Part shown: positions 1 through 11,491 of the stretch, one piece after another
Numbering within the stretch: the first letter of the stretch is position 1
How the letters are laid out: each line of letters starts with the position of its first letter
NCBI RefSeq assembly: GCF_003443615.1
Contig: NZ_CP031967.1
Location: 3,844,001-3,908,000, forward strand
Direction: 5' to 3'
Length of the DNA: 64,000 nucleotides
Source of the DNA: Alteromonas sp. BL110
GTDB lineage: Bacteria > Pseudomonadota > Gammaproteobacteria > Enterobacterales > Alteromonadaceae
Notes under the pieces: model-generated
Database searches by the model: none
What the model saw: the letters and a program-made list of their open reading frames with translations, nothing else
Told to the model about the DNA's origin: nothing
Made by a program: the position numbers and the translations under genes

Positions 1-324
1 GTGCAAATGCTTCAGCCGTAGAGCAGACGTAGTCAACTTTAATACCAGACTCTAAACCGTGAAGCTTGGCCACTTCTAACGACGCTTCTGCCATATCTAA
101 ACCCGTAACTATTGCTCCAGCACGGGCCATAGATTCTGCCAGAATGCCGCCACCACAACCGATGTCCACGACTTCTTTGTCAAATAAACCTTCGCTGTGT
201 TGGTTAATAAAGTCCAGACGGAGTGGGTTAATAAGGTGTAATGGCTTGAATTCGCCTTCTGGATCCCACCAGCGAGAAGCAAGTTCAGAGAATTTGTTGA
301 TTTCTTGTTGATCGACGTTCGTCA
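1..324 (-). CDS. ubiG: UbiG, ubiquinone biosynthesis O-methyltransferase (3' part outside window)
   Basis: SAM-dependent methyltransferase for the two O-methylations of ubiquinone synthesis, acting in the cytosol on membrane-bound intermediates. Only the first 108 residues are inside the window; the frame runs off the left edge. The start ATG is at 324-322. The N-terminus has the [19 protein letters not shown] pattern typical of UbiG, and the SAM-binding motif I appears as [13 protein letters not shown] near residues 53-65. It is divergent from gyrA, a common gammaproteobacterial arrangement. Recognition is by family sequence and is firm despite truncation. Confidence 0.95.
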
Positions 325-627
325 TTAGTAAAACAATCCTTAAGCTATCTCTTTTTAAGATATCGTAAATTCAGGTTGTGTTTCACTGTTTTTAAACAGA
401 AATAGCTAAATTATAGGAAGGGGTGCGCGAAAAATAATCGCTTGCCTTTTAGTTGATTAATAAGCGTAATTAAGCGCTACATAATTCTGTCATCAAGTGG
501 TACACTCGAAGCACGATTATGACCCACATAATAACAACAGTGCGCTCCCATGGCTTGCTTTCACAATGATGTGAAGTGAAGCGCTGGATAACGCAGAACA
601 AACCAAAATAAAGGGATTAAGCAGTTT
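325..627. promoter_or_regulatory. ubiG-gyrA divergent intergenic region
   Basis: About 300 bases without a gene between the divergent starts of ubiG and gyrA, so it should hold both promoters. A possible rightward sigma-70 promoter for gyrA is TTAATA (457-462), 17 bases, CATAAT (480-485), which would give a leader of roughly 135 bases. An alternative is TTGCCT (442-447) with CGTAAT (465-470). A ribosome binding site AAGGG lies at 611-615, rather far from the gyrA ATG. No small gene or RNA was recognised here. Confidence 0.35.
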
Positions 628-3342
628 ATGTCTGATAACGCTAAAGAAATCCTCCCCGTTAATATTGAGGAAGAGTTAAAGAACTCCTACCTTGATTACG
701 CGATGAGCGTTATTGTCGGGCGAGCCTTGCCTGATGTAAGAGATGGCTTGAAGCCAGTGCACCGTCGTGTGCTGTTCGCAATGAACGAACTGAAAAACGA
801 CTTTAACAAGCCATATAAAAAATCTGCCCGTGTGGTAGGTGACGTAATTGGTAAATATCACCCTCACGGTGACTCTGCGGTTTACGACACTATCGTTCGT
901 ATGGCCCAACCGTTTTCACTTCGCTACATGTTGGTTGACGGTCAAGGTAACTTTGGTTCTGTAGACGGTGACTCTGCCGCTGCGATGCGTTATACCGAAG
1001 TTCGCATGGCGAAAATTGCGCACGAATTACTAGCCGATTTAGATAAAGAAACCGTCGATTTTGTACCTAACTACGACGGTACTGAATTTATTCCTGAAGT
1101 ATTGCCAACTAAGGTTCCCAACCTTCTAGTGAATGGTTCGTCAGGTATCGCAGTTGGTATGGCGACTAACATTCCGCCGCACAATTTGACTGAAGTGATA
1201 AATGGCTGTATTGCCTTAATTCAAGATCCATCAATTACCATTGATGATCTGATGACCCATATTCCAGGCCCTGATTTCCCAACTGCAGCGATGATTAGCG
1301 GTCGTAAAGGTATTGAAGATGCGTACCGCACTGGTCGCGGAAAAATTTACCTTCGTGCTAAAGCGGAAATCGAAACTGACAACAACGGCAAAGAAACCAT
1401 TGTTGTTAACGAAATTCCTTACCAAGTTAACAAAGCACGTCTTATCGAAAAGATTGCTGAATTGGTAAAAGAAAAGCGTATTGAAGGCGTTTCAGCATTG
1501 CGTGATGAGTCTGACAAAGACGGCATGCGCATTGTTGTTGAAGTTAAACGCAACGAGTCAGCTGAAGTTCTGCTTAACCACTTATATGCCAATACCCAGC
1601 TTCAAACGGTATTCGGTATTAATATGGTTGCGCTAGACAACGGTCAGCCTAAGGTATTTAACCTTAAAGAGACGCTTGAAGCCTTTATTCTTCACCGCCG
1701 TGAAGTAGTAACACGCCGTACTGTATTTGAATTACGCAAAGCTCGCGATCGTGCGCACATCCTTGAAGGCTTAGCAATTGCACTTGCTAATATCGACCCA
1801 ATCATTGAGTTGATAAAAGCGTCTCAAAGCCCTGCAGATGCGAAAAAGTCGCTTGTTGCACAAGGTTGGGACTTAGGTGACGTTTCGCAGATGCTTGAAC
1901 GCGCAGGCGATGACGCAGCGCGTCCAGATTGGTTAATGCCTGAGTTTGGTATCCGCGACGGCAAGTACTACCTGACTGAACAGCAAGCCCAGGCGATTCT
2001 TGACCTACGTTTACACAAGCTAACAGGTCTTGAGCACGAGAAGATCCTTGAAGAATACAAGCAACTTCTAGAGCTAATCGCAGAACTTCTTCACATCCTT
2101 AATAGCCCAGCGCGCTTGATGGAAGTGATTCAAGAAGAGCTAGAAAAAGTACGTGATGAGTTTGGCGACGAACGTCGTACTGAAATTACTGCTGCAAGTC
2201 ACGATATTGATATTGAAGACCTAATCGAACAGGAAGATGTTGTAGTAACACTTTCACGCGAAGGTTATGTTAAGTATCAGAAGCTAACTGATTACGAAGC
2301 ACAACGTCGTGGCGGTCGTGGTAAATCTGCAACCAAGATGAAAGATGAAGACTTCATCGAAAAACTTCTTGTGGCTAATACGCATGATCACATACTGTGC
2401 TTCTCAACCCGTGGTCGCTTATACTGGTTGAAAGTATATCAATTGCCGTTTGCTAGCCGCAATGCGCGCGGACGCCCAATTGTAAACATATTACCGCTAG
2501 AAGATAATGAACGTATTACCGCCATTCTTCCAATTAAAGAATTCGAAGAAGGTAAGTTTGTATTGATGGCTACGGCAAACGGTACAGTTAAAAAGACTGA
2601 CCTAAGCCTATACTCTCGCCCACGTTCAAGCGGTATTATCGCAGTTAACTTGAATGAAGGTGATGAACTAATTGGCGTTGATATCACCCACGGTGATGAC
2701 GACATTATGTTATTCTCTGATGCTGGTAAAGTGGTGCGCTTTAACGAAAAGCTTCGCGACAGCGAAACCGGTGAAGTTAAACGCGACCCTGAGACAGGGG
2801 AAGAGTTATTAGCACTTCGTCCTATGGGAAGAACAGCAACAGGGGTTCGCGGTATTCGTCTTCAAGATGGACAAAAAGTGGTATCGCTTATTGTTCCAAA
2901 AGGTAACGGGCCAGTCCTGACAGCAACAGAAAATGGTTTTGGTAAGCGTACACCGCTAGAAGATTACCCAGCGAAGAGCCGCGCGACACAAGGTGTTGTG
3001 TCTATCAAGGTATCTGAACGTAACGGTAAAGTAGTTGGCGCTGTACAGGTAGACGAAACCAATGAAATTATGCTTATTAGTGACCAAGGTACACTGGTTC
3101 GTACTCGTGTAGGTGAAGTGTCAGTAGTAGGCCGTAACACACAGGGCGTTCGCTTAATACGTACAGTAGAAGGCGAGCACGTTGTAGGGTTACAACGTAT
3201 TGAAGAAGTGGCAGAGTTACAAGAACTCGATGAGGACGGTAACCCAATCATTTTAGAAGATGCGCCAGAACAAGCAGAAACTGCTGTTCAAGAGCAAGAA
3301 AACACCGCAGAAGACGGTGATAGCTCAACGACAGAAGAGTAG
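628..3342 (+). CDS. gyrA: DNA gyrase subunit A
   Basis: Breakage-reunion subunit of DNA gyrase; with GyrB it introduces negative supercoils using ATP. The 904 residues fit the family. The active-site tyrosine is Tyr122 in AAMRYTE. The quinolone-resistance region [10 protein letters not shown] carries Ser83 and Asp87, the usual drug-sensitive residues. The GyrA box QRRGGRG opens the C-terminal DNA-wrapping propeller. The acidic tail (about residues 860-904) is rich in Glu and Asp, as in other gamma GyrA proteins. It is transcribed alone: a hairpin follows at 3389-3412 before serC. Confidence 0.98.
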   Translation: MSDNAKEILPVNIEEELKNSYLDYAMSVIVGRALPDVRDGLKPVHRRVLFAMNELKNDFNKPYKKSARVVGDVIGKYHPHGDSAVYDTIVRMAQPFSLRYMLVDGQGNFGSVDGDSAAAMRYTEVRMAKIAHELLADLDKETVDFVPNYDGTEFIPEVLPTKVPNLLVNGSSGIAVGMATNIPPHNLTEVINGCIALIQDPSITIDDLMTHIPGPDFPTAAMISGRKGIEDAYRTGRGKIYLRAKAEIETDNNGKETIVVNEIPYQVNKARLIEKIAELVKEKRIEGVSALRDESDKDGMRIVVEVKRNESAEVLLNHLYANTQLQTVFGINMVALDNGQPKVFNLKETLEAFILHRREVVTRRTVFELRKARDRAHILEGLAIALANIDPIIELIKASQSPADAKKSLVAQGWDLGDVSQMLERAGDDAARPDWLMPEFGIRDGKYYLTEQQAQAILDLRLHKLTGLEHEKILEEYKQLLELIAELLHILNSPARLMEVIQEELEKVRDEFGDERRTEITAASHDIDIEDLIEQEDVVVTLSREGYVKYQKLTDYEAQRRGGRGKSATKMKDEDFIEKLLVANTHDHILCFSTRGRLYWLKVYQLPFASRNARGRPIVNILPLEDNERITAILPIKEFEEGKFVLMATANGTVKKTDLSLYSRPRSSGIIAVNLNEGDELIGVDITHGDDDIMLFSDAGKVVRFNEKLRDSETGEVKRDPETGEELLALRPMGRTATGVRGIRLQDGQKVVSLIVPKGNGPVLTATENGFGKRTPLEDYPAKSRATQGVVSIKVSERNGKVVGAVQVDETNEIMLISDQGTLVRTRVGEVSVVGRNTQGVRLIRTVEGEHVVGLQRIEEVAELQELDEDGNPIILEDAPEQAETAVQEQENTAEDGDSSTTEE

Positions 3343-3388
3343 GGATAGCGCGCAGGCATAGGCTATGCGCATTATCAGTGTTCTTTCA

Positions 3389-3413
3389 AACAAGCGGCTT
3401 TTGCCGCTTGTTT
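3389..3413 (+). terminator. Hairpin terminator after gyrA
   Basis: A 10-bp perfect stem (AACAAGCGGC with GCCGCTTGTT) encloses a TTTT loop. The tail after the stem is only weakly T-rich, so termination may be partial or the hairpin may mainly protect the gyrA 3' end. Confidence 0.6.
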
Positions 3414-3486
3414 ACCTAATAGACCCGCAAAATGTTTATGATGAAGCGGGTTGAACGGTACTTATCTACAGGTGTTGAAAAACGCA

Positions 3487-4572
3487 ATGAAAGAGGTTTT
3501 TAACTTTAGTGCTGGGCCGGCCATGCTTCCTAAAGAAGTGATGGAAAAGGCACAATCAGAATTTACAAATTGGCGCGATTTAGGCTGTTCTGTAATGGAA
3601 ATTAGCCATCGTGGTAAGGACTTCATTGAGATAGCCGCAAAAGCAGAGCAGGATTTGCGTGACTTGCTATCTGTACCATCTAACTACCATGTGCTTTTCA
3701 CACACGGTGGTGGACGTGGTCAATTTGCTGCTGTTCCCCTTAATTTGTCATCCGCTGACGATACCAGCCTTCACTTAGTGAGTGGTTCTTGGTCGAAAGG
3801 CGCGGTGAGTGAAGCGAACAAATACAATAATGCGGTAGTAGTGGGTGAGGTCACCGAAAAGGACGGGCTTCACTATATTGCCAAGCCTGCTCTGAGCGAC
3901 ATCGATCAGTCTGCGGCCTATTATCACTTCTGTCCAAATGAAACGGTAGACGGCATCGCTTATGACTGGCTACCAGAATCTGGCAAGGTGCCGCTGGTTT
4001 CTGATATGTCATCAACGATATTATCGCAGCCGCTAGATGTGGCAAAACACGGTGTAATATACGCAGGCGCACAAAAGAACATCGGTCCAAGTGGTTTGTC
4101 TGTGGTTATTGTTCGCGAAGACCTTGTTGGCAAAGCGCGCAAAGAAACGCCATCAATTTTTGATTATGCCTTAGCTGCAAAGTCTGACTCTATGTACAAC
4201 ACGCCGCCAACTTTCTCATGGTATTTAGCGGGGCTTGTATTTGAATGGCTTAAAGATATGGGCGGTGTAGACGCAATGGCTAAACGCAATGCTGAAAAGG
4301 CGGCGTTATTGTATTCAGCCATCGACAGTTCTGACTTTTACTCAAGTAAAGTTCACCCTGATAACCGTTCAAAAATGAACGTGCCGTTTCATTTGGCTAA
4401 TCCTGATTTAGATAAGCTATTCCTTGAGCAATCGCAAGATGCGGGTTTGCTTGCATTGAAAGGACACCGTTCGGTAGGGGGCATGCGTGCAAGTATTTAT
4501 AATGCAATGCCAGCCGAAGGCATTGTTGCGCTAGTTGAATTTATGCGCGAATTTGAAAGAGTGAATGGATAA
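3487..4572 (+). CDS. serC: Phosphoserine aminotransferase SerC
   Basis: PLP enzyme that converts 3-phosphohydroxypyruvate and glutamate to phosphoserine (serine synthesis); it also acts in pyridoxine synthesis. The start at 3487 ([15 protein letters not shown]) gives 361 residues, the usual family length; a TTG at 3451 would add 12 residues with no family support. The PLP lysine is Lys197 in [10 protein letters not shown], and the HGGGRGQF phosphate-binding segment is present. The stop overlaps or abuts the aroA start, so serC and aroA form the classic serC-aroA operon. Confidence 0.96.
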   Translation: MKEVFNFSAGPAMLPKEVMEKAQSEFTNWRDLGCSVMEISHRGKDFIEIAAKAEQDLRDLLSVPSNYHVLFTHGGGRGQFAAVPLNLSSADDTSLHLVSGSWSKGAVSEANKYNNAVVVGEVTEKDGLHYIAKPALSDIDQSAAYYHFCPNETVDGIAYDWLPESGKVPLVSDMSSTILSQPLDVAKHGVIYAGAQKNIGPSGLSVVIVREDLVGKARKETPSIFDYALAAKSDSMYNTPPTFSWYLAGLVFEWLKDMGGVDAMAKRNAEKAALLYSAIDSSDFYSSKVHPDNRSKMNVPFHLANPDLDKLFLEQSQDAGLLALKGHRSVGGMRASIYNAMPAEGIVALVEFMREFERVNG

Positions 4573-4573
4573 A

Positions 4574-5857
4574 ATGGAGCAGTTAACATTAGACCCGATT
4601 GCAAAAGTATCGGGAGAGGTCAATGTACCTGGCTCAAAAAGTCTGTCTAATCGCGCACTGTTGCTTGCTGCGTTAGCACAAGGTGAGACTGAATTAACTA
4701 ACTTGCTTGATAGCGAAGATATCGAGCATATGCTAAATGCTCTTACTAAGTTAGGCGTTAGCTATCGCTTAAGCGAAGATAAAACCCAATGCGTAGTGCA
4801 AGGTAATGGTGGCGCATTTAAGGTGGCTGAGCCACTTGAGCTTTTCTTAGGTAATGCCGGTACAGCAATGCGTCCTTTATGCGCAGCACTTGCCGCAAGT
4901 AACGTTGATACCGTACTTACTGGTGAACCGCGAATGGAAGAGCGCCCAATAGGCGATTTAGTTGATGCGCTACGCGAAGCTGATGCTGACGTGTCTTATT
5001 TAAAAAATGAAGGCTACCCTCCGCTTCAAATAAAAGGGAAGACGTTAAACGGTGGCGAAATGTCGGTGGATGGCAGCGTGTCTAGCCAATTTCTAACGGC
5101 GCTTTTAATGGCAGCTCCCTTGTTTTCAGGTGATGTGACTATTCGTATTAAAGGCGAATTAGTGTCTAAGCCTTATATCGATATCACGCTAGACACCATG
5201 GCTAAATTTGGTGTTACTGTAGAGAACGACAACTACCAGACGTTTACGATTTCCGGTGACGCTAAGTACCTTGCGCCGGGTAAATTTATGGTAGAAGGCG
5301 ATGCTTCTTCTGCATCTTACTTCCTTGCAGCCGGTGCCATTAAAGGCGGAACGGTACGCGTAACCGGAATTGGTCAAAACAGCATCCAAGGTGACATCCG
5401 CTTTGCTGACGTGCTTGAAGCTATGGGTGCGAAGGTTGTGTGGAACGATGAATATGTTGAAATAACCGGTGCGCCGCTTAAAGGCGTAAACATGGATATG
5501 AACCATATTCCAGATGCAGCCATGACCATTGCCACTACAGCGCTGTTTGCCGAAGGTCCAACGACCATGACTAACATCTATAACTGGCGTGTTAAAGAAA
5601 CAGACCGACTTGCGGCTATGGCAGCGGAGCTTCAAAAGCTGGGTGCGAAAGTAGAAGAAGGGCATGACTACATAAAAGTGTGGCCAACTGATTCGCTAAA
5701 ACACGCCGAGATAGATACGTATAACGACCACCGTATTGCAATGTGCTTTTCATTGGTTGCATTAAGCGATACACCGGTCACCATTAATGACCCAGGTTGT
5801 ACTCGCAAAACCTTCCCAGACTACTTTACCCGCTTTCAAACACTATATAGCGCGTAA
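4574..5857 (+). CDS. aroA: 3-phosphoshikimate 1-carboxyvinyltransferase (EPSP synthase)
   Basis: Transfers enolpyruvyl from PEP to shikimate-3-phosphate, the sixth step of the shikimate pathway. The start at 4574 ([12 protein letters not shown]) gives 427 residues, the same as the E. coli enzyme and aligned with its N-terminus; an ATG at 4565 would add three residues and overlap serC by 8 bases. Visible motifs are the substrate-binding [12 protein letters not shown], the [11 protein letters not shown] loop with a glycine at the glyphosate-contact position (class I type), and RKTFPDYF near the C-terminus. Translationally coupled to serC. Confidence 0.96.
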   Translation: MEQLTLDPIAKVSGEVNVPGSKSLSNRALLLAALAQGETELTNLLDSEDIEHMLNALTKLGVSYRLSEDKTQCVVQGNGGAFKVAEPLELFLGNAGTAMRPLCAALAASNVDTVLTGEPRMEERPIGDLVDALREADADVSYLKNEGYPPLQIKGKTLNGGEMSVDGSVSSQFLTALLMAAPLFSGDVTIRIKGELVSKPYIDITLDTMAKFGVTVENDNYQTFTISGDAKYLAPGKFMVEGDASSASYFLAAGAIKGGTVRVTGIGQNSIQGDIRFADVLEAMGAKVVWNDEYVEITGAPLKGVNMDMNHIPDAAMTIATTALFAEGPTTMTNIYNWRVKETDRLAAMAAELQKLGAKVEEGHDYIKVWPTDSLKHAEIDTYNDHRIAMCFSLVALSDTPVTINDPGCTRKTFPDYFTRFQTLYSA

Positions 5858-5951
5858 GAGCCTTGAAAAAATCAGTCACTGGTTAATGAAGAGCGATGCA
5901 AGTTAACCCTTTAGCTTCTTCGTTGATCTGAATCAGATTTATCCTAATGTA

Positions 5952-5980
5952 CAATGCCGCCAATTAGAGGCGGCATTGCT
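5952..5980 (+). terminator. Hairpin between aroA and cmk
   Basis: A 10-bp stem, CAATGCCGCC with GGCGGCATTG, around a 7-base loop. The following bases (CTTATCTCTC) are not a clean T-run, so this may be a weak terminator or a processing hairpin separating serC-aroA from cmk. Confidence 0.5.
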
Positions 5981-6041
5981 TATCTCTCACTAAAGCGTAT
6001 AATTGCGCGCGATTTTTAGTAATTTAAATGATGGAGCAGGT

Positions 6042-6713
6042 ATGCATTCCACACCCGTAGTCACGGTTGACGGTCCTAGTGGTGCTGGTAAAGGTACATT
6101 AAGTAGCTTGCTGGCAAAAAAATTAGGGTGGCACTTTCTAGATAGCGGCGCAATTTACCGCGTATTAGCAGTTGCTGCTCTTCACCACGACCTTCCGTGT
6201 GATGATGAAGAATGTGTTGTTCCTCTAGCAACCGGTCTTGATGTTAGTTTCGAGACGAATGGCGATACTACTCGCATTATCTTAGAAGGCGAAGACGTTA
6301 CTGACGATATTCGTACTGAAGAAGTTGGTGCTGTGGCATCGAGAGTTGCAGCTTTACCCCGCGTTCGCGAAGCACTACTTCGCAGACAGCGCGCGTTTCA
6401 GCAAGATCCAGGTCTTGTTGCTGATGGTCGCGACATGGGAACTGTGGTATTTCCAGATGCGCCTGTAAAGATTTTTCTTACAGCAAGCGCAGAAGCCCGC
6501 GCTGAGCGGCGCTATAGCCAGTTGAAAGCAAAGGGTATGGATGTTAATATTGCGCGCCTTTTAACCGATATCAAGGCAAGAGACGAGCGTGATACACAAC
6601 GCGCGGTGGCGCCTTTGGTACCGGCACAAGATGCTGTAATTATAGATTCAACGGACTTGGATATTGACCAAGTCTTTGAAAAAGCGATGGATATTATTTC
6701 CTCACGCCTTTAA
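6042..6713 (+). CDS. cmk: Cytidylate kinase
   Basis: Phosphorylates CMP and dCMP to the diphosphates using ATP. The P-loop is [10 protein letters not shown] near the N-terminus, and the catalytic region includes the [14 protein letters not shown] segment. The start ATG at 6042 follows GGAG at 6033-6036 and gives 223 residues (E. coli has 227). It lies directly upstream of rpsA, the usual cmk-rpsA-ihfB order in gammaproteobacteria. Confidence 0.96.
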   Translation: MHSTPVVTVDGPSGAGKGTLSSLLAKKLGWHFLDSGAIYRVLAVAALHHDLPCDDEECVVPLATGLDVSFETNGDTTRIILEGEDVTDDIRTEEVGAVASRVAALPRVREALLRRQRAFQQDPGLVADGRDMGTVVFPDAPVKIFLTASAEARAERRYSQLKAKGMDVNIARLLTDIKARDERDTQRAVAPLVPAQDAVIIDSTDLDIDQVFEKAMDIISSRL

Positions 6714-6782
6714 TGACGAGAGCTGATCGCATCCAAAGCAGTGTTGCTACAGGAAGTGGCGACTAATTTTAATAACCCCGCG

Positions 6783-6794
6783 TTATCCGGATAA
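6783..6794 (+). promoter_or_regulatory. Palindrome in the rpsA leader
   Basis: A perfect 12-base palindrome TTATCCGGATAA lies about 40 bases before the rpsA ATG, flanked by further pairable bases (CGCG and GAAGCG). In E. coli the rpsA leader is structured and lacks a strong Shine-Dalgarno site; this leader also lacks one. A role in S1 autoregulation is inference. Confidence 0.3.
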
Positions 6795-6832
6795 GAAGCG
6801 TGGATATCAACTTAAAAGTTTATTTGAGACTT

Positions 6833-8503
6833 ATGACTGAAAATTTTGCACAACTTTTTGAAGAAAGCTTACAAGAACTAGAAACACGTCCAGGTTCAAT
6901 TGTAAAAGGTACTGTTGTTTCTATCGACAAAGACATCGTTCTTGTTGATGCAGGCTTGAAATCAGAAAGTGCTATCCCAGCTGACCAATTTAAAAACGCT
7001 GAAGGCGAACTAGAAATCGCTATCGGTGACCAAGTAGACGTTGCACTAGATGCAGTTGAAGATGGTTTCGGTGAAACTATCCTTTCTCGCGAAAAAGCGA
7101 AGCGTCACGAAGCTTGGGTTGAGCTGGAAAAAGCTTACGAAGATAAAGCTACAATTAAAGGCGTTATCAACGGTAAAGTTAAAGGCGGTTTCACTGTTGA
7201 AGTTAACAGTGTACGCGCGTTCCTTCCTGGTTCTCTTGTTGACGTACGTCCAGTACGTGACACTACTCACCTTGAAGGCAAAGAGCTTGAGTTTAAAGTA
7301 ATCAAGCTAGACGCTAAGCGTAACAACGTTGTTGTTTCTCGTCGTGCAGTTATCGAAGCAGAAAGCAGCGCAGAGCGTGAAACGCTTCTTGCTAACCTTG
7401 AAGAAGGTCATGAAATTAAGGGTATCGTTAAGAACCTTACCGATTACGGTGCGTTCGTTGACCTTGGTGGCGTAGACGGTCTTCTACACATCACTGATAT
7501 GGCTTGGAAGCGCGTTAAGCACCCAAGTGAAATCGTGAATGTTGGTGACGAAATCAACGTTAAAGTACTTAAGTTCGACAAAGAGAAGCAGCGCGTTTCT
7601 CTTGGTATGAAGCAAATGGGCAACGATCCATGGCAAGAAATTGCGTCTCGTTACCCAGAAGGTACTAAGATCAACGGTCAGGTTACTAACCTTACTGACT
7701 ACGGCTGCTTCGTTGAAATCGAAGACGGCGTTGAAGGTCTTGTACACGTTTCTGAAATGGACTGGACTAACAAGAACATCCACCCATCTAAAGTTGTTAA
7801 CCTAGGTGACACTGTAGATGTAATGGTTCTTGAAATTGACGAAGAGCGTCGTCGTATTTCTCTAGGTCTTAAGCAGTGCATTGCTAATCCTTGGGAAACA
7901 TTTGCTGAGTCACACGAAAAAGGTGACAAAGTATCTGGTAAGATCAAGTCAATCACTGACTTCGGTATCTTCATCGGTCTTGACGGCGGCATCGACGGTC
8001 TAGTTCACCTTTCTGACATCAGCTGGAACAAGTCTGGTGAAGACGCGGTTCGCGACTACAAGAAAGGCGACGAAATCTCTGCAGTTGTACTACAAGTCGA
8101 CCCAGAGCGTGAGCGCATCTCTCTTGGCGTTAAGCAAATCGAAGAAGATCCTTTCAACAAGTATCTGACAGATAACAAGAAAGGTGCTATCGTTACTGGT
8201 ACAGTAACAGCAGTTGATGCGAAAGGCGTTACTGTAAACCTAGCTGAAGAAGTTGACGGCTACATCCGCGTTGCAGACCTTGCTGTAGAGCGTGTTGAAG
8301 ACGCAACTGAAGTAGCAAGCGTTGGTGATAGCATCGAAGCGAAGTTCATGGGCGTTGACCGTAAGAACCGCACTGTTAACCTATCTGTTAAAGCGAAAGA
8401 TCAGGCTGACGAAAAAGAAGCTATCGATAAAGTTAACCAGCAAGAAGATGTTGGTTTCGCTAACGCGATGGCAGAAGCATTTAAAGCTGCTAAAGGCGAA
8501 TAA
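6833..8503 (+). CDS. rpsA: 30S ribosomal protein S1
   Basis: Binds mRNA leaders and helps the 30S subunit load structured messages. The start at 6833 ([15 protein letters not shown]) matches other S1 proteins and gives 556 residues; a GTG at 6800 would add 11 unsupported residues. Six S1/OB repeats can be followed through the chain, with recurring motifs such as [21 protein letters not shown] and [22 protein letters not shown]. Codon use is strongly biased (GAA, GGT, CGT), as expected of a highly expressed gene. No strong Shine-Dalgarno site precedes the ATG. Confidence 0.98.
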   Translation: MTENFAQLFEESLQELETRPGSIVKGTVVSIDKDIVLVDAGLKSESAIPADQFKNAEGELEIAIGDQVDVALDAVEDGFGETILSREKAKRHEAWVELEKAYEDKATIKGVINGKVKGGFTVEVNSVRAFLPGSLVDVRPVRDTTHLEGKELEFKVIKLDAKRNNVVVSRRAVIEAESSAERETLLANLEEGHEIKGIVKNLTDYGAFVDLGGVDGLLHITDMAWKRVKHPSEIVNVGDEINVKVLKFDKEKQRVSLGMKQMGNDPWQEIASRYPEGTKINGQVTNLTDYGCFVEIEDGVEGLVHVSEMDWTNKNIHPSKVVNLGDTVDVMVLEIDEERRRISLGLKQCIANPWETFAESHEKGDKVSGKIKSITDFGIFIGLDGGIDGLVHLSDISWNKSGEDAVRDYKKGDEISAVVLQVDPERERISLGVKQIEEDPFNKYLTDNKKGAIVTGTVTAVDAKGVTVNLAEEVDGYIRVADLAVERVEDATEVASVGDSIEAKFMGVDRKNRTVNLSVKAKDQADEKEAIDKVNQQEDVGFANAMAEAFKAAKGE

Positions 8504-8511
8504 TGCTTTTG

Positions 8512-8533
8512 TGGGTGTGCGTCTGCACACCCA
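8512..8533 (+). terminator. GC-rich hairpin between rpsA and ihfB
   Basis: A 9-bp perfect stem TGGGTGTGC with GCACACCCA and loop GTCT sits just after the rpsA stop. There is no T-run after it, so it is more likely a partial terminator or an RNA-stability hairpin that tunes the rpsA/ihfB ratio. Confidence 0.4.
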
Positions 8534-8579
8534 ATTCGCGATAGCTGTTTAAACAATAATATTGACAACGAGGTTAAGC

Positions 8580-8867
8580 ATGACCAAGTCTGAATTAATT
8601 GAACGGCTCGCGGATCAAGCGCGTCATATTCCGGCGAAAGAACTCGAACTGGCTATAAAAGAACTTCTAGAGCAAATGGCGCAAACTCTTCAAAAGGGTG
8701 AGCGTATTGAAATTAGAGGTTTTGGTAGTTTTTCTCTTCACTACCGCGCCCCACGCGTTGGTAGAAATCCTAAAACGGGTGAAACAGTGAAACTAGACGG
8801 TAAATATGTACCGCACTTTAAGCCTGGTAAAGAGCTTCGCGAAAGGGTAGACGCCTCAATCGCATAG
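8580..8867 (+). CDS. ihfB: Integration host factor subunit beta
   Basis: Forms the IHF heterodimer with IhfA; it bends DNA sharply at specific sites. The start ATG at 8580 follows AACGAGG at 8567-8573 and gives 95 residues, the family length. The bacterial DNA-binding signature [21 protein letters not shown], which holds the beta arm with the intercalating proline, is intact. A strong intrinsic terminator follows at once. Confidence 0.97.
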   Translation: MTKSELIERLADQARHIPAKELELAIKELLEQMAQTLQKGERIEIRGFGSFSLHYRAPRVGRNPKTGETVKLDGKYVPHFKPGKELRERVDASIA

Positions 8868-8875
8868 TACATTTT

Positions 8876-8904
8876 AAAAAGCCGCTGTATAGCGGCTTTT
8901 TTGT
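8876..8904 (+). terminator. Intrinsic terminator of ihfB
   Basis: AAAAAGCCGCT and AGCGGCTTTTT pair around a GTAT loop, ending in a run of six T. It closes the cmk-rpsA-ihfB unit. Confidence 0.88.
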
Positions 8905-9071
8905 ATATGCCGATAAGCTTTGGGCACAACTTCACTCGTTTTTACACTATTTCCACCTCTAATACTTCGAATATCCCTATATACATTCGTTTAAATTTTT
9001 ATACCTATTGACCCCGGCTAAAGTAGGGTTATATATTATTCAAATAATAATAAACGGTATACATAGAAGTA

Positions 9072-11414
9072 ATGTCAGCCGGCGATGAACAAGCAATAAT
9101 AAAACAGTACCAGCCGCTCATTCGCGCGTTAATCCCATACGAACAACAAAATAGATTGTTGGAGGGAATTAACAAGTTTTCGAAGCGCTTGCCTAGTAGT
9201 GTCCGAAAGGTCGTGAAAGAAGAGGTGGTACGATTAACATCACTGACTGATGCACCCGCCGACAATTCTGCTTTTGCCCAGTTTCCTGTCATGAAATTTA
9301 AGCACTTCGGTGTGCAAATGCGCCTTGATAAGGTTGGGGCGCAAATCCTTAAAAACGAAACGTCACTCTATCAAGACAGATATACCGTAGGTGTGTTTGA
9401 GTCGGTAATGAACTCAGACTTCTACCAAAACCAGATAAAAAAAGAACAGTTTAAAAAAATCGTTGACGCGTTCAACGTTGAGAGTCAGTCATTTACCGAT
9501 ATCGACTTTGGCGATGACATTGCCATTCGCCCAAACTTTACGTTGTCTTCACCTGAGTTTGAGAAAGGGCGACATTGCTCCATAAGCTCTATGTCGCATC
9601 GAGGTATTGCACTGGAGACAAAAAGGCCTCCCAATGCTTCTACCGGCGATATTATTACCTTTACTATTCCTGAAGTAAAAGGCCTGACCAAAGAGCCCAC
9701 TGAAATTACGCTCGAATTAGAGTCTGTAAAATACAACAAGCATTTGGGAAAATACGAAACGACCTTTAACTTTAAAGACGATATCGATAAAAGCTTTCTC
9801 GCAACACTAAAACGCTATGTGGCCGTAACTTCATACAAGCAACCACTACAACGCGATTTAGAAATAGAGCGCGCCATGCAAGAACTTGAGCGCGACCGTA
9901 TTTTAGAAAATAGCCCGTGGCTCCCTGTTTTTCTTGCACCTGAAAAGCAATCGCTCAAACCTATGATAGCCCTTTTTACTAAGGCGAATGTTGAGCACAA
10001 CGATGCGGACAAACTACTGACAAGTTTGCAAGATAAGCCTATTTTCTCCACCTTAGTTGATGAGTTGCGAAAGTACAATGAAGCCTATGTATTCCATGGC
10101 AATATTAAAACCAAAAGTGGTAACGTACAGATAACCGCTACACACAGGCAACTACTAGCGCTTAAGCAACTTAACGCGCTTGTATATTTACTTGCTAAAA
10201 GTGGCGACTTTATATGTACCCACTGTCGCCTCGATAGTGTGACTCGTGAAGATAAACAAAAATCCTTTGCTATTCACGATATTGCGAGCAAAGAGTTTGA
10301 GCAGCTTGGCCAGATTTCTCATGTTTTATACTGCAAAGATGTATCAGCCTACCTTACAAACTTAACGCTTTCTGCTAAATGCGATTTCAAGCCTTTGTCG
10401 AAAACGTTGAAAGCTAGCGGTGACAACTGGCGCATAGATTATGTCATGGAAGAAGATTTAGATAGACGGAGTGAAACCCGCTACGTTATCGATAAACCAG
10501 CTTCCATTAAAGTAGGCTTGCTTACCTCTCTTGACGCTCGGGTCGCCGATTTAAGCGCTAGTGGTATGAAATTGGCAGTTGCACCGCACAGCGATCTGCA
10601 AAAAGAGATACGAGTTTCTGTGCCGGAACTGAAAATTAAGGGCGAAAAATATAAGGTTGTGCATTACCAAGCTGAAACTGGCGTGGTCAGGCTGTGCCTC
10701 GTGGAAGACACACGTAAAGCAAAAGTGAGCTCTAACGTCGATCACATGGTTGAAGAAAATACGGCTTATTTTAAACTGAGAGATATTGCTCGTATCCAGC
10801 GCTTAACACATCGTTACATTTGGGAACTTGCCGTAAGGCATATGCCTTCGTTATCGGTACTTTGCGTAATGAATAGGTTTACACTCGACCGGCTAAAAAC
10901 TGTTTATCAAAGCGATGCATCTGACGATCTTTATCCGTTTTCACGTACACAAAATATTATACCACTCCACGGTTTCTTTGCAGATAAAGGTCAGGCAAAG
11001 CCTAAGTCCCAAATATTAGAAGCCATGTTTAAAGAAACCTCTGAACAAGCATTAGTGGTTCATTGTGTGAGAAAGAGCGACAGCCGTTTAGTGTACATCA
11101 AAGAACGAGACTTCTTGTTCTCTAAACTTCGCACGCAAATCAAAACTCAGTTGGATGATGAAAAAATTCAGTTAAGTGCTACTGACGTTACCGCAGTACG
11201 TTGTCACGGCGCTATTACGCCGTTAACCAAAAAGCGACTAGCACAGCTTTCTAAGCTAGACAAAGCCATGTATGACAAGCTTGAAACCATGCAGGCAGGC
11301 TACACACACTGTATTTTTATTACAAATATGTCCGCGCTTCACCACGACCTTGTGGTAGAAAACCTCATAGCAAAACCTCAGCGCCGCGATCTCGAGGGTG
11401 AGGGCGCGGCTTAA
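9072..11414 (+). CDS. Large PilZ-domain protein, probable c-di-GMP receptor
   Basis: A 780-residue protein with no signal peptide or membrane segment seen. A canonical PilZ signature lies at about residues 464-497: RRSETRY (the RxxxR element) followed by DLSASG (the D/NxSxxG element), which together bind cyclic di-GMP. A second, weaker PilZ-like strand pattern (SISSMSHRGIAL, residues 169-180) lacks the full arginine motif and may be a degenerate copy. The rest is not recognised. The start ATG has only a weak ribosome binding site. It sits alone between the ihfB terminator and lapA. Output partner and process are unknown. Confidence 0.8.
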   Translation: MSAGDEQAIIKQYQPLIRALIPYEQQNRLLEGINKFSKRLPSSVRKVVKEEVVRLTSLTDAPADNSAFAQFPVMKFKHFGVQMRLDKVGAQILKNETSLYQDRYTVGVFESVMNSDFYQNQIKKEQFKKIVDAFNVESQSFTDIDFGDDIAIRPNFTLSSPEFEKGRHCSISSMSHRGIALETKRPPNASTGDIITFTIPEVKGLTKEPTEITLELESVKYNKHLGKYETTFNFKDDIDKSFLATLKRYVAVTSYKQPLQRDLEIERAMQELERDRILENSPWLPVFLAPEKQSLKPMIALFTKANVEHNDADKLLTSLQDKPIFSTLVDELRKYNEAYVFHGNIKTKSGNVQITATHRQLLALKQLNALVYLLAKSGDFICTHCRLDSVTREDKQKSFAIHDIASKEFEQLGQISHVLYCKDVSAYLTNLTLSAKCDFKPLSKTLKASGDNWRIDYVMEEDLDRRSETRYVIDKPASIKVGLLTSLDARVADLSASGMKLAVAPHSDLQKEIRVSVPELKIKGEKYKVVHYQAETGVVRLCLVEDTRKAKVSSNVDHMVEENTAYFKLRDIARIQRLTHRYIWELAVRHMPSLSVLCVMNRFTLDRLKTVYQSDASDDLYPFSRTQNIIPLHGFFADKGQAKPKSQILEAMFKETSEQALVVHCVRKSDSRLVYIKERDFLFSKLRTQIKTQLDDEKIQLSATDVTAVRCHGAITPLTKKRLAQLSKLDKAMYDKLETMQAGYTHCIFITNMSALHHDLVVENLIAKPQRRDLEGEGAA

Positions 11415-11491
11415 AATTTCCAACACGCTTTTTGTGTTATCTCTTTTCGCATTTTGCTATTCTTGTAAATAAATCAATAAAAAAGGGTTGA

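Noticed and set aside
66..311. 81-residue open frame on the plus strand
   Set aside because: It is antisense to ubiG, whose protein sequence is clearly recognised on the minus strand.
7050..7301. Lys/Leu-rich open frame inside rpsA
   Set aside because: Shadow frame in a strongly codon-biased gene; no ribosome binding site or family match.
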